9,648 nt of DNA, from assembly GCA_003697085.1 (NCBI GenBank), contig RFFU01000060.1:1-9648 (forward strand). Reading direction: 5' to 3'. The translations under genes and the position numbers were made by a program. This document shows positions 1 through 6,018 of the stretch, in pieces. How positions within the stretch are numbered: the stretch's first letter is position 1; every line of letters starts with the position of its first letter. The notes beneath the pieces are model-generated. The model did no database searches. It worked only from the letters and a program-made list of their open reading frames with translations, and was not told the origin of the DNA. This stretch comes from Candidatus Hydrogenedentota bacterium (lineage in GTDB: Bacteria; UBA8481; J006).

Positions 1-2
1 AG

Positions 3-1832
3 ATGGCCGTGCAAGTCGATGGTACGATCGATTCGATGTACGGCCCCTTCATCGCGGAGGACCCCGCGGCCGACCAATCCAATTACACGAACCTGGATCT
101 GACGCATCTTTGGGTAACGCGCGACGCCGATAACTTCTACTTCGGAATCGAGATCAACGCGGACATCTTCAACACGGCTTGGGGATATTACAACATCCTG
201 ATCGACACGACCGGCGACTCGACGCAGGGGGCGCCGGACTTCAAGTCCGGTTCGTTGGGAACACTGGCGAAGAAGATCGGCTTTCCGAACAACAAACCGG
301 AATACGCCGTCATCATCCAGAGCACGAACAGAAGCGATCCGGCGAACAAGGCGGAGATTTGGAAGTGGAACGGCTCGGATTGGCAGTGGGCCGCCGCGCT
401 CGACAATTTCGCCGTCTCGACGAACAACAGTCGTTCCTACATCGAATTGGCGGTGCCCGCCGCCGACATCGGATCCCCGACGCGGATTTGGACCGAGGTC
501 TTTTCCTCCGGAAACGGAACGAACGACCCCGCTCTCGACACACTTAACAAACTCGACGGAGATACCGAAAACAACGAGTGGAACGCGCCGGACTTCAACG
601 TCGGTACGACCGGGGCCTTGGCCGTCTCGACTCCCTTCCCTCCGGCTCTTCTGCCGCCCCGCAGCGCCACCGCGCTCGCCTTCGATTCGACCGGCTTCAT
701 CTTCTTCGAGTATCCGGCGCAGAATCCCGCGCTCGTCGATCACTACAACATCTACCTCGGAGCCGATTCGAACGCCGTCTCCGCCGCTGATCCCTCGACA
801 TTGGCCGGCACGACGCCATGGAACGCCACCGTATTCGAAACGACGACCGTTCCGGCCGGCGATTACTTCGCGATCGTCGAGGCCGTCGGCTTGACGGGAG
901 AAACCGCGCTCTCGAACCTCGCCCTCCTCTCCGTCAACGCTTCCGGGGACTCGATCATCGCCGTCCAGCAGAACGAAGTCGGCCGCACAATCATCGAACT
1001 CTCGCTCTCCCAATGGAAGGCCGTCCATGCGGGAGACACCTTTTTCCTGATCCGCATTCTCGATTACAACAGCCTTTACGAGATTGCTCACTTCAACGAC
1101 ACGGCTCTGGCTGAAAAACTGGCGATGATCAACAAGGCGAACGCGGCCGTTTTCTTCGATCCGAATCTGCGTCTCGTTTCCGATTTCATCTATTCCGATA
1201 CGCTGGCTCCGCTGCGATATGTGGATGTGGTGCTCCCCGACGGCTCCCCCGCCCCCGATTCCTACCTCTCGGGAATCGATGTCCGCTTCGAAATTCCGTA
1301 CTTGACGACTTCGGACGGCGTAACACTTGAGGGGCCGAGCCTGGGCAAGGAAAAGACACTTTTGATCCGCAAACTCGACGAGGGACAATTGAAATGGGCG
1401 GAGCCGAACGCGCAGAAGACCCAGTGGGTGGAGGAACCGAACGACCGCGTCGTGGTGATTACGAGTGAATTCTCGATTTGGAACGTTCTCGTCGGAGCCG
1501 GCGTCATCAACAACCTGGACAACCTCGTTGTCTATCCCAATCCCTTCAATGAAGCCGATTACTACGCGAAAGGGCATCCCGCTCCCGCGCACGTCACCTT
1601 CGCGTTCATTCCGAACTCGACCGAACGGATCGAAATCTTCAATGTCGCCGGCGAGCGTGTCAGGACTCTCGACCCGAACGATCCCAATGAATTCGAATCG
1701 AATGGGACACATTTGATCGCGAAGTGGGATGCGCGGAACGACTTCGGCAGGAAGGTCGCGTCGGGGATCTACATCTTCTGGATCCGAGCGAACGGCCAGG
1801 TCAAGATCGGCAAGATCGCGGTGATCAAATGA
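3..1832 (+). CDS. Secreted multidomain protein with FlgD-like/T9SS-type C-terminal domain (5' partial)
   Basis: The frame is open to the window edge, so the ATG at position 3 is probably internal and the true start and signal peptide lie upstream. The visible 609 residues show four regions. Residues 1-210 resemble a DOMON/carbohydrate-binding-like beta domain (VDGTIDSMYG, then aromatic-rich LWVTRDADNFYFGIEI and NILIDTTGD). Residues 215-310 look like a fibronectin type III-like fold (DHYNIYLG, AGDYFAIVEAV). Residues 310-505 are beta-rich and I do not recognise them. Residues 509-609 are a FlgD Ig-like domain (VVYPNPFN, IEIFNVAGERV, WDARNDFGRKVASGIYIF), the type used as a C-terminal sorting signal by type IX-like cargo. 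The stop overlaps the start of the next gene (ATGA), and that gene encodes a PorV/PorQ-type barrel, which fits a cargo role. The exact substrate or activity is unknown. The C-terminal domain is clear; the N-terminal domain is a looser resemblance. Confidence 0.85.
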   Translation: MAVQVDGTIDSMYGPFIAEDPAADQSNYTNLDLTHLWVTRDADNFYFGIEINADIFNTAWGYYNILIDTTGDSTQGAPDFKSGSLGTLAKKIGFPNNKPEYAVIIQSTNRSDPANKAEIWKWNGSDWQWAAALDNFAVSTNNSRSYIELAVPAADIGSPTRIWTEVFSSGNGTNDPALDTLNKLDGDTENNEWNAPDFNVGTTGALAVSTPFPPALLPPRSATALAFDSTGFIFFEYPAQNPALVDHYNIYLGADSNAVSAADPSTLAGTTPWNATVFETTTVPAGDYFAIVEAVGLTGETALSNLALLSVNASGDSIIAVQQNEVGRTIIELSLSQWKAVHAGDTFFLIRILDYNSLYEIAHFNDTALAEKLAMINKANAAVFFDPNLRLVSDFIYSDTLAPLRYVDVVLPDGSPAPDSYLSGIDVRFEIPYLTTSDGVTLEGPSLGKEKTLLIRKLDEGQLKWAEPNAQKTQWVEEPNDRVVVITSEFSIWNVLVGAGVINNLDNLVVYPNPFNEADYYAKGHPAPAHVTFAFIPNSTERIEIFNVAGERVRTLDPNDPNEFESNGTHLIAKWDARNDFGRKVASGIYIFWIRANGQVKIGKIAVIK

Positions 1833-3424
1833 TTCAGAACAGCCACAGAGACACAGAGACACAGAGGAAGGGATATGTTTTGGCGAAAGCAGATCAAGAA
1901 ACGAATCATTCGTGGCGAAGGATTTCGTCCCGGAGAGTTTCCTACCCGCGCCTACAGCAGGAGACTCGGAGACTGCTGCCAGCACTTCCCAGCGGTCATT
2001 TCTTCATTTTTCCCTTTCTTCTTCTCTTTCTCTCCGTGTCTCCGTGGCTCTTTGGTTTCCTTTCTCCTGTTCACGCGCTCGGACGTCCCAATGTCGGAAC
2101 CACCGGCGCAGCGTTTCTCAAGATCGGCGTTTCACCACGTTTGGCCGCGCTGGGGGGGGCCTACGGGGCGCTGGGCGAGGACGTCGGCGCCATCTTTTCG
2201 AATCCGGCCGGGTTGAGTTATCTCCCGCGAAAACAGGCGGAATTCGTGCACGCGCGATTGGTGGCCGACATCAAATTGAATTCGGTCTTCTACGCCCATC
2301 CGTTCCCTCATTCCCTGGGGACCCTGGCCCTCAATTATACCCTCGTGGATTTCGGGGAGATCGAGCGAACGGTATTGCAGGAGGTCGGAGCGGCCAGCCC
2401 GTTCGCCAAGGCCGGGCAGTTCGATGCGCAGGATCAGGCTTTGACGCTGTCCTACGGTGACGACTTCCACTTCCTCAATCGCCGCTTCGAATGGGGAATG
2501 TCTCTGAAATTCCTTCACCTGCGAATCGACGAGGAAACATCCAACGGACTCGCCTACGACGCCGGACTGATCTACCAGCCGACGGGTCGGAATTACCGTT
2601 TCGGCGTAACACTCCAGAATCTCGGGTTTCTCTCGAAATTCCGGGAGGAAGCGGACGATCTCCCCTTGAACCTCAAACTCTCCGCCGCCGGAAGTTTCGT
2701 CAAGAACCGCCTCAAACTCGCGCTCGACGCCAACTTCCCGATCGACAACTCCCCGATTCTCAATTTCGGTGCGGAATTCACGCCGGTAAAGGCCTTGGCT
2801 TTACGCGCCGGATACCGATTCGACAACAACAACAGCGATTTCAAGGGATACACGGCGGGGCTGGGCATTCACATCGCCGACGTCTCGCTCGATTACGCCT
2901 ATACCCCCTTCGAACTGCTCGGGAACAATCACCGTTTCGCGCTGGGAGTCGAGTTCGGAGCGGCGGCTCGGGAGGACCGCCGATTCCCGGTGGGCCCGGT
3001 CCCGCCGAAGAAGGCGACGACCTCGCCGACGGCCTTTCCCTCGGCTCGATCTTCGAGCGCTTCACCGACGACACCAGCAAGAAAAATCAAGAGGACCATT
3101 CCCGCCCTTCGTTCCGGAACCTTCACCTGGCGCGGCGGGCCTGAAGCCTTCGAGTGGATCGCGGAGGCCAGCCCCGAGGTCTTCCGAAAGCATTTCAAGA
3201 AACAAGGTCTTTACCACCGGCGAGGTCGTTTCCTGATCGACGGTTCCTGTCAGGTGGCCGACGGAGTTTTGTACATCCAGGCCGTCCTTCATGACGGAGA
3301 CAAGATCGTCGGCGTTTTTGAATCGAGCGGTGACCCGAACCTGCCGTTCAGTGTCTGGGAACCGACAGCGAAGCAGATCGACGGCCGCATCCGCTCGCTC
3401 GGGCTCCGCCCCCTCGTCCCCTGA
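1829..3424 (+). CDS. PorV/PorQ family outer-membrane beta-barrel protein with C-terminal TolB/FlgO-like domain
   Basis: Read from the ATG overlapping the upstream stop, the product is 531 residues. A hydrophobic signal segment lies at about residues 57-83 and ends in VHA, with cleavage likely before LGRPNVG. The mature protein opens with GTTGAAFLKIGVSPRLAALGGAYGAL and then SNPAGLSYL, the hallmark of the PorV/PorQ (UPF0164) family, in which PorV shuttles type IX cargo at the outer membrane. Alternating beta strands continue to about residue 378. A Pro/Ser/Thr-rich linker (about 379-425) leads to a C-terminal domain (RGRFLIDGSCQVADGVLYIQAVLHDG) that resembles TolB/FlgO-like domains; this last match is tentative. 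The start is uncertain: ATG 1829 lacks a strong SD, and a TTG at 1880 follows GGAAGGG (1866-1872) by 7 bases. Either way, 50-80 residues precede the signal segment, which is abnormal, and they are encoded by an inverted-repeat element. The linker may hide two compensating frame changes. Confidence 0.8.
   Translation: MIQNSHRDTETQRKGYVLAKADQETNHSWRRISSRRVSYPRLQQETRRLLPALPSGHFFIFPFLLLFLSVSPWLFGFLSPVHALGRPNVGTTGAAFLKIGVSPRLAALGGAYGALGEDVGAIFSNPAGLSYLPRKQAEFVHARLVADIKLNSVFYAHPFPHSLGTLALNYTLVDFGEIERTVLQEVGAASPFAKAGQFDAQDQALTLSYGDDFHFLNRRFEWGMSLKFLHLRIDEETSNGLAYDAGLIYQPTGRNYRFGVTLQNLGFLSKFREEADDLPLNLKLSAAGSFVKNRLKLALDANFPIDNSPILNFGAEFTPVKALALRAGYRFDNNNSDFKGYTAGLGIHIADVSLDYAYTPFELLGNNHRFALGVEFGAAAREDRRFPVGPVPPKKATTSPTAFPSARSSSASPTTPARKIKRTIPALRSGTFTWRGGPEAFEWIAEASPEVFRKHFKKQGLYHRRGRFLIDGSCQVADGVLYIQAVLHDGDKIVGVFESSGDPNLPFSVWEPTAKQIDGRIRSLGLRPLVP
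1841..2050. repeat. Inverted-repeat element (CACAGAGA-type arms) between cargo and porV-like gene
   Basis: The left arm (1841-1863) begins AGCCACAGAGACACAG and contains the octamer CACAGAGA repeated in tandem with period 8 up to about 1866. The right arm, read on the minus strand from 2050, is GAGCCACGGAGACACGGAGA. The two arms agree at about 19 of 23 positions in inverted orientation, so they enclose an element of roughly 210 bp. The interior has no transposase and ends in a C/T-rich tract (about 1999-2033). Sequences of the CACAGAGACACAGAG kind are common as dispersed intergenic repeats in many bacterial genomes; that is general knowledge, not a search result. I see no target-site duplication. 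The element is open in the frame of the following gene, and its right arm encodes part of that gene's signal peptide. Confidence 0.7.
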
Positions 3425-3452
3425 ATCCTATCGGCACGGTTCCGGGAGCACT

Positions 3453-3478
3453 GATGGGAGGACCTGCTGCGTCCCATC
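3453..3478 (+). terminator. Possible weak terminator hairpin after the porV-like gene
   Basis: GATGGGA (3453-3459) and TCCCATC (3472-3478) form a perfect 7 bp stem with a 12-base loop, 29 bases after the stop codon at 3422-3424. The only T-run nearby (about 3503-3508) is some 25 bases beyond the stem, too far for a standard intrinsic terminator. It may be a processing or stability hairpin instead. Confidence 0.3.
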
Positions 3479-3530
3479 GCTTGCCCTTGCCCTTTCCCTC
3501 CCTTTTTTCGTGTGTTCCTCCACGATACGG

Positions 3531-3610
3531 CGAAAATGGAGCACAGATTTGGCAACCTGGGAACGCAGGCATCTGCCCTGCGAAAATGGGGCGCAGGTTC
3601 TCCAACCTGC
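3531..3610. repeat. Tandem hairpin-forming repeat units (CGAAAATGG...CAACCTG)
   Basis: Two 30-base units start with CGAAAATGG at 3531 and 3581, exactly 50 bases apart, and match at about 23 of 30 positions. The second unit has a perfect stem, GCAGGTT (3593-3599) with AACCTGC (3604-3610), around a 4-base loop. The 20-base spacer between the units is itself palindromic (GCAGG 3565-3569 and CCTGC 3577-3581). The first unit keeps the same layout in degenerate form. The pattern is a string of small hairpins, like extragenic palindromic repeats. I see no coding content. Confidence 0.6.
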
Positions 3611-3631
3611 GGGGCGGATTGGCGTCCGCGT

Positions 3632-3820
3632 TGTCATTCCGAGCCCCTCGCATTCGCTCGGGACAGGCTCCGCGAGGAATCCCCTTCACGCGGTATCCCG
3701 CCGTGGTGCCAATACGCCCCCCTCACCCCAACCCTCTCCCCCGAGGGACGAGGGAGAACGAAGCGGTTGTCAGCAATCTTGGGGGATTTCTCGTCGGGCT
3801 GCGCCCGCCTCGGAATGACA
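3632..3820. repeat. MITE-like element with TGTCATTCCGAG terminal inverted repeats
   Basis: TGTCATTCCGAG at 3632-3643 is matched perfectly in inverted orientation by CTCGGAATGACA at 3809-3820, giving a 189 bp element. The similarity runs deeper: the left arm continues to GCGAGGAATCCCC (ending about 3684), and the right arm read inward continues to GACGAGAAATCCCCC (3781-3795 on the complement), so the imperfect arms are about 40-53 bp. The interior has no credible protein and no transposase. Elements with TGTCATTC-type ends are widespread non-coding repeats in several phyla (general knowledge). No target-site duplication is evident. Confidence 0.65.
3718..3756. repeat. CCCTCACCCCAACCCTCTCCC-type repeat nested inside the 189 bp element
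   Basis: A C-rich tract with CCTCACCCCAACCCTCTCCC is followed at once by its imperfect complement (GAGGGACGAGGG), so it can fold into a GC-rich hairpin. This is a recognisable dispersed intergenic repeat seen in many bacterial genomes. It lies wholly within the TGTCATTCCGAG element, which suggests sequential insertion. It carries no gene. Confidence 0.5.
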
Positions 3821-3878
3821 CCACGAGCGGATCGGCAATCCGCAGACAAGAGGGCCTACGCTCCAAACCTTCCGTTTC

Positions 3879-3948
3879 CTTTTGCCTTTTGCCTTCTTCC
3901 TTTTGCCTTTTCGCTTTTGCCTTTTTCCTTTTGACTTTTGACTTTCTC
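3879..3948. repeat. Ten in-register heptamers of CTTTTGN type
   Basis: From 3879 the sequence splits into exactly ten 7-base units without a slip: CTTTTGC, CTTTTGC, CTTCTTC, CTTTTGC, CTTTTCG, CTTTTGC, CTTTTTC, CTTTTGA, CTTTTGA, CTTTCTC. The Cs recur every seven bases and variants are mostly at positions 6-7. This resembles the short tandemly repeated heptamers described in cyanobacteria and seen in other genomes. On the complement it reads as GCAAAAG/TCAAAAG repeats. It lies about 130 bases upstream of the next gene's start. Confidence 0.75.
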
Positions 3949-3953
3949 CCCTC

Positions 3954-3970
3954 CCGTGTCTTCCGTGGTT
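3954..3970. repeat. Second copy of the CCGTGTCT(T)CCGTGG repeat arm
   Basis: CCGTGTCTTCCGTGGTT matches CCGTGTCTCCGTGGCTC at 2034-2050 apart from one inserted T and one late change. In both places the motif directly follows a C/T-rich tract (the heptamer array here) and lies upstream of a gene on the plus strand. No opposite CACAGAGA-type arm is visible nearby, so this copy is solo or degraded. Confidence 0.5.
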
Positions 3971-4065
3971 CGTTATTCACAGGCAAGAATTTTCCCTTGA
4001 ATTTCTCTTTGGACAAAAAGGGACAAAGGCGTTAATTTTTCAATTCAAGAAGTTTGCAAAAACTC
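3971..4065 (+). other. Leader region of the channel-like gene; promoter not clear
   Basis: This A/T-richer stretch between the repeats and the SD site should hold the promoter. The best sigma70-like pair is TTGGAC (4009-4014) and TTAATT (4032-4037) with a 17-base spacer, but the -10 match is weak. GGACAAA occurs twice, at 4011 and 4021, as a 10-base direct repeat. I do not claim a defined promoter. Confidence 0.25.
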
Positions 4066-4072
4066 GAGGAGG
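4066..4072 (+). promoter_or_regulatory. Strong Shine-Dalgarno that fixes the ATG start at 4080
   Basis: GAGGAGG ends 7 bases before ATG 4080. The in-frame TTG at 4074 would leave only one base of spacing, so the ATG is the start. Confidence 0.85.
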
Positions 4073-4079
4073 TTTGGAG

Positions 4080-5816
4080 ATGAGGAAAGGTTTGAGGGTC
4101 TTCACGGCGTTGGCCGTGTCGTTGGTCTTGTTGGGGAATCTTGCGGGGATCGCCGTGGCGGAACCGACCGGCGAAGAACCCTCGAGCGCGCCGGCAACGG
4201 CGGAAGCCGCAGCACCGGCGGCGACAGAAGCGACAGCATCGGAACCGGCCGCCGCCGAACCGGTCGAAGCAACCGCGCCGGCTCCCGTGCAAGTGCAGAA
4301 TGTCGCCCCTCCGCCGCAGCTGAATCCCCGCGCTCAAATCGATTCCATTCGCGCGACGGTCATCCCGATCATCTTCAAACTGATTTCGGCCATCGCTATC
4401 CTTATTATCGGCTACATTATCGCGAAATTCCTCCAGAGCACCGCCAACTTCGTTGTTGGCAAGACGGGATTGAACAAGCGGCTCGCCTCGGCCGTCGGCG
4501 GCGAAGCGGAGATGCCCTTCGATGCGACGCGCACCATTGGAGAACTCGTCTTCTGGATCGTTATGCTCTTCACGCTCGTCACCTTCTTCGACGCTTTGGG
4601 TCTGGAAGCGATCACCGATCCGCTCAACCGATTCCTCGGGACGGTGCTTCAGTATCTCCCGCGCCTGATCGGCGCCGCGATCATCTTCCTCGTTGCGCTC
4701 ATAATCGCCAGTTTGGCTCGTTGGGGCGTAACAACCGGCCTTCAGGCGACGAAGATCGACGAGATTTTGCTCAAGAAGACGGGAGTGAGCGAGGAAGACG
4801 CGCGAAAGCATACTGTCTCGCTCGGTAAGATCGTCTATTCCCTCGTCCTCCTCCTCTTCCTCCCGGCCATCCTCGATTCCCTCCAGATGAATGGACTCTT
4901 GGGGCCCGTCCAGAGCATGGTGGACAAAGCGATCGGAATTCTTCCGAACATCTTCGGAGCCGGAGTCATTCTCGTCATCGGCTGGTTCATCGCGAAACTC
5001 GTGCGCCAGATCTGCGCCAATCTTCTTTCCACCTCGGGCCTCGACACCACCGCCGAGAAACTCGGGCTTGGTAAGACGGGCGCCAAACCCCTCTCTGAGA
5101 TCGTCGGTATTCTGGTCTATACCCTGATATTGATTCCGGTGATCATCGCGGCTCTCAACGCTCTCCAGATAACCGCGATCTCCGAGCCGGCCACGCGGAT
5201 GTTGGAGATGCTTTTGAGGGCCGTTCCGAAGCTCTTCGGCGCCGCGCTCGTCTTGATCATCTCTTATTTCGTCGCGCGCCTCGTTGGCGAACTCGTCACG
5301 ACTCTCTTGGCCGGAATCGGCTTCAACAACATCCTGAAATTGCTTGGGCTTGGCGAGGCTTCCCAGGAGAAGGGCAAAACACCCTCCGACGTCGTGGGGT
5401 ACCTCGTCGTCGTTGGAATCCTTCTCTTCGCCGCGATCGAGGCGGCTCAGATCCTGGGCTTCAGCATTGTCGCGTACCTTTTGGCGCAGTTCATCACCTT
5501 TGCCGGAAAGGTGGCGCTGGCGGTCGTCGTCCTGGCCGTGGGAATCTACCTCTCGAAGGTGGCGCACACGATCGTTTCGGGAGCCGCGGGGCCGCTGGCT
5601 CCGGTCACGGCGCAGGTCGCGCGAATTGCGATCATCGTCTTCGCCTCGGCAATGGCTTTGCGCCAAACCGGTATCGCGGATGACATCGTCAATCTTACGT
5701 TCGCCTTCTTGATTGGGACGGTCGCCGTGGCGGCGGCCCTGGCCTTCGGATTGGGCTGTCGCGACATCGCGGCCCGGGCCATCGAGGACGCGATCCAGAA
5801 GTTTCGAAAAGACTGA
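4080..5816 (+). CDS. Mechanosensitive-channel-related membrane protein with repeated conserved TM helices
   Basis: The product has 578 residues. Residues 1-27 form a signal peptide ending AVA before EP. Residues 28-85 are an Ala/Pro/Glu-rich, probably extracytoplasmic, low-complexity spacer. The rest is a polytopic membrane domain with a unit repeated at about 93-98 residue spacing: helices starting near residues 94, 192, 287, 381 and 471, of the form LPxLxGAAxIxxVxxxIAxLxR. Each unit is followed by a short GL-rich loop and a second hydrophobic helix. The end (FLIGTVAVAAALAFGLGCRDIAARAIEDAI) matches the pore-proximal helix seen in proteins with the conserved TM helix of MscS-related channels (Pfam TM_helix type). 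No MscS beta domain follows, so the protein stops where that domain would begin. A role in ion flux or osmotic response is inferred from family, not shown. It appears monocistronic, with its own SD and terminator. Confidence 0.85.
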   Translation: MRKGLRVFTALAVSLVLLGNLAGIAVAEPTGEEPSSAPATAEAAAPAATEATASEPAAAEPVEATAPAPVQVQNVAPPPQLNPRAQIDSIRATVIPIIFKLISAIAILIIGYIIAKFLQSTANFVVGKTGLNKRLASAVGGEAEMPFDATRTIGELVFWIVMLFTLVTFFDALGLEAITDPLNRFLGTVLQYLPRLIGAAIIFLVALIIASLARWGVTTGLQATKIDEILLKKTGVSEEDARKHTVSLGKIVYSLVLLLFLPAILDSLQMNGLLGPVQSMVDKAIGILPNIFGAGVILVIGWFIAKLVRQICANLLSTSGLDTTAEKLGLGKTGAKPLSEIVGILVYTLILIPVIIAALNALQITAISEPATRMLEMLLRAVPKLFGAALVLIISYFVARLVGELVTTLLAGIGFNNILKLLGLGEASQEKGKTPSDVVGYLVVVGILLFAAIEAAQILGFSIVAYLLAQFITFAGKVALAVVVLAVGIYLSKVAHTIVSGAAGPLAPVTAQVARIAIIVFASAMALRQTGIADDIVNLTFAFLIGTVAVAAALAFGLGCRDIAARAIEDAIQKFRKD

Positions 5817-5847
5817 ACCCGCTCTTTTGAAAGAACAATCCTCCGGC

Positions 5848-5880
5848 GGGGAGAAGGGGGCCTCTTCTCCCCCCTTTTTT
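5848..5880 (+). terminator. Intrinsic terminator after the channel-like gene
   Basis: GGGGAGAAG (5848-5856) pairs perfectly with CTTCTCCCC (5864-5872) around a 7-base loop and is followed by CC and six Ts (5875-5880). It lies 31 bases after the stop. The T tract runs into CCTTTTGCCTTT, an echo of the heptamer array at 3879. From there to 6008 I see no gene and no convincing promoter. Confidence 0.85.
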
Positions 5881-6008
5881 CCTTTTGCCTTTCCGCCGGC
5901 TTCAGCGGTTCCCGCCGTGGACTGTTGTCAAGAACGGCGAGAAATTCGTTGACCGTTTGGCCAGGAAGGGGTTCTTTCCTCTTCCCCTGTCCCAGGTCCC
6001 TTTGTATC

Positions 6009-6012
6009 GGAG
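6009..6012 (+). promoter_or_regulatory. Shine-Dalgarno supporting a TTG start for the sulfotransferase
   Basis: GGAG, in the context TCGGAGAT, lies 6 bases before TTG 6019. The first ATG in frame is downstream of the P-loop, so a start there would remove the cofactor site; TTG is therefore preferred. Confidence 0.65.
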
Positions 6013-6018
6013 ATATTC

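Noticed and set aside
1724-1828. Longer start for the PorV-family gene at 1724
   Set aside because: This would overlap the cargo gene by over 100 bases and add an Arg/Asp-rich shadow sequence. The ATGA overlap at 1829, or a start inside the element, is more plausible.
3531-3948. Possible CRISPR array
   Set aside because: The repeats belong to different families, and the heptamers have no spacers. The two 30-base units are diverged and themselves hairpin-forming, with one palindromic spacer. No cas gene is present.
3454-4035. Plus-strand open frames of 140-193 codons across the intergenic gap
   Set aside because: They run through several unrelated repeats, including the heptamer array, and have no SD or recognisable domain. 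They are open by chance.
4032-5666. A 544-codon open frame on the minus strand
   Set aside because: It lies antisense to the channel-like gene in a GC-rich codon-position shadow, and its product is a repetitive Asp/Arg/Glu/Gly string without domain features. The plus-strand frame has an SD, a signal peptide and family motifs.
5949-5977. TTGACC as a -35 box for the sulfotransferase
   Set aside because: The hexamer 17 bases downstream (TTCTTT) is a poor -10 match, so I do not call a promoter.
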